From NCBI GenBank assembly GCA_001557035.1, contig LSKJ01000424.1, forward strand, positions 1 through 6,400: DNA of 6,400 bases. Reading direction: 5' to 3'. The stretch comes from Rhodospirillaceae bacterium CCH5-H10. Lineage in GTDB: Bacteria; Pseudomonadota; Alphaproteobacteria; Reyranellales; Reyranellaceae. The position numbers and the translations under genes were made by a program. The notes below the pieces were generated by a model. It had not been told where the DNA came from. It searched no databases and saw nothing but the letters and a program-made list of their open reading frames with translations. Shown piece by piece: positions 6,386-6,400 of the stretch (within the stretch, counting starts at the first letter, position 1; each line of letters opens with the position of its first letter).

Positions 6386-6400
6386 CGCAACATCCCTGGG

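Noticed and set aside
6373..6400. Possible divergent gene starting at ATG 6373
   Set aside because: Only nine codons are visible before the window ends, with a weak Shine-Dalgarno and no recognisable protein.

Overview
The window is G+C-rich (about two thirds by eye) and densely coding. It looks like a chromosomal segment of an alphaproteobacterium. The best clue is the FtsK motor. It carries a [24 protein letters not shown] stretch just before Walker B and the run [20 protein letters not shown], which match my memory of alphaproteobacterial FtsK rather than the enterobacterial form. I cannot place it below class level from sequence alone. I see no tRNA, rRNA, CRISPR array, insertion sequence or phage gene.

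Layout, left to right. (1) The 3' part of ftsK, cut by the left edge, occupies 1-1871 (+). It encodes the linker, alpha/beta motor and gamma domain of the septal DNA translocase; the N-terminal membrane domain lies outside the window. (2) After a 29-nt gap comes a tight three-gene cluster on the same strand: pqiB (1901-3583), pqiC (3580-4170, ATGA overlap) and pqiA (4174-5541, 3-nt gap). Together they encode a Pqi-type intermembrane lipid-trafficking system: an inner-membrane-anchored MCE protein that spans the periplasm, an outer-membrane lipoprotein partner, and a polytopic inner-membrane protein with zinc ribbons. (3) A convergent gene on the minus strand (5528-6238, or to 6352 with the longest start) encodes a DUF2490-type outer-membrane beta-barrel protein. 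Its last 14 bases overlap the end of pqiA. (4) The right edge (about 6239-6400) appears to be a control region with an AT-richer patch, three clustered GANTC sites and an inverted repeat.

The genes are a cell-division DNA pump followed by an envelope-lipid operon, with an outer-membrane protein gene facing it. All four main families are known. The points worth a second look are the gene order (pqiB-pqiC-pqiA, with pqiA last, directly behind ftsK), an 18-bp perfect palindrome inside pqiB, a hairpin at the convergent gene ends, and the GANTC cluster upstream of the DUF2490 gene. I found no convincing sign of a wholly new system here.
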